Source: Nitrosopumilus sp. UBA526 (lineage in GTDB: Archaea; Thermoproteota; Nitrososphaeria; Nitrososphaerales; Nitrosopumilaceae). Taken from it: 5,441 bases of DNA. The notes beneath the pieces were generated by a model. The model saw only the letters and a list, made by a program, of their open reading frames with translations. It had not been told where the DNA came from and ran no database searches. Both the position numbers and the translations under genes were made by a program. The stretch covers positions 1 through 5,441 of the forward strand of contig DAXZ01000050.1 of NCBI GenBank assembly GCA_002506665.1, in the 5' to 3' direction. This document shows, piece by piece, positions 5,306-5,441 of the stretch; within the stretch, counting starts at the first letter, position 1, and each line of letters starts with the position of its first letter.

Positions 5306-5441
5306 CCCTAAAACATCTTGAGGGTCTCGCAGAGATTGACCAGGACATAACAGATAACGCGTACGGCACAGACCCCAACAAGAGAACCATAGAGCAGCTG
5401 CTAAACTATGGGATAATAATATTAGACAAGCCTCCAGGCCC
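5302..5441 (+). CDS. cbf5: tRNA/rRNA pseudouridine synthase Cbf5 (TruB/dyskerin family), N-terminal part
   Basis: Only 46 complete codons plus two bases are present; the gene runs off the window. Cbf5 is the catalytic subunit of H/ACA small ribonucleoproteins that convert uridine to pseudouridine in rRNA; with its partners it can also modify U55 of tRNA. The visible part is an acidic leader (residues 7-26), then KRTIEQLLNYGIIILDKPPGP (27-47), the N-terminal strand motif shared by Cbf5/TruB (L-G-hhhhDKP-GPTS). The catalytic Asp domain and PUA domain lie beyond the edge. The start is ATG at 5302, overlapping the cmk stop (ATGA), with AGGA at 5291-5294 spaced 7 nt. No eL14 gene stands between cmk and this gene. 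Confidence 0.9.
   Translation, partial: MTLKHLEGLAEIDQDITDNAYGTDPNKRTIEQLLNYGIIILDKPPG

Noticed and set aside
1..5441. Possible novel system, mobile element, CRISPR array, RNA gene or terminator
   Set aside because: Every stretch after position 67 is occupied by a recognisable core gene; no direct repeats, tRNA-like folds, transposase motifs or T-rich termination tracts between genes were seen.

Overview
The window is a stretch of the archaeal spc-type ribosomal protein operon with its secretion and nucleotide-kinase tail. All genes are on the + strand and packed without meaningful intergenic space: (end of an upstream gene, uncertain) - rpl18 - rps5 - rpl30 - rpl15 - secY - adkA - DUF106/EMC3-like membrane protein - cmk - cbf5 (cut by the window end). 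The archaeal origin is clear. The proteins are the archaeal/eukaryotic forms of uL18, uS5, uL30 and uL15, the adenylate kinase is the archaeal AdkA type, and the DUF106 gene sits in its usual archaeal place behind secY. Protein wording, moderate base composition and missing accessory ribosomal genes (no eL34 or eL14 between the kinases and cbf5) point to Nitrososphaerota (Thaumarchaeota), probably Nitrosopumilales-like. That placement rests on family recall, not on a search.

Layout: positions 1-66 precede rpl18 and hold either the tail of the preceding gene (an open frame runs 2-97) or a promoter with a TATA-like element near 32-40; the sequence alone does not decide. From 67 to the end, junctions are overlaps of 1-14 nt or gaps of 4-7 nt. 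Three genes have clear Shine-Dalgarno-like sequences within the end of the upstream gene (rps5, rpl15, secY). Both kinase genes (adkA and cmk) appear to start with TTG inside the end of the previous gene. There is no stretch of 300 bases without a gene, and I see no RNA gene, terminator, mobile element, CRISPR array or long repeat.

How the genes work together: four proteins of the large and small ribosomal subunits are co-transcribed with the protein-conducting channel SecY and a putative Oxa1-superfamily insertase (DUF106), so ribosome production is linked to membrane insertion capacity. AMP and CMP kinases supply nucleotide precursors, and Cbf5 is the pseudouridine synthase of H/ACA ribonucleoproteins that modifies rRNA (and tRNA).

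This is a conserved core region. I do not see a new defence, mobile or biosynthetic system. The points most worth a second look are the atypical CMP-kinase motif region, the methionine-rich and two-cysteine features of the DUF106 protein, the RG-rich tail of uS5, and the compact tail of the operon without eL34/eL14.
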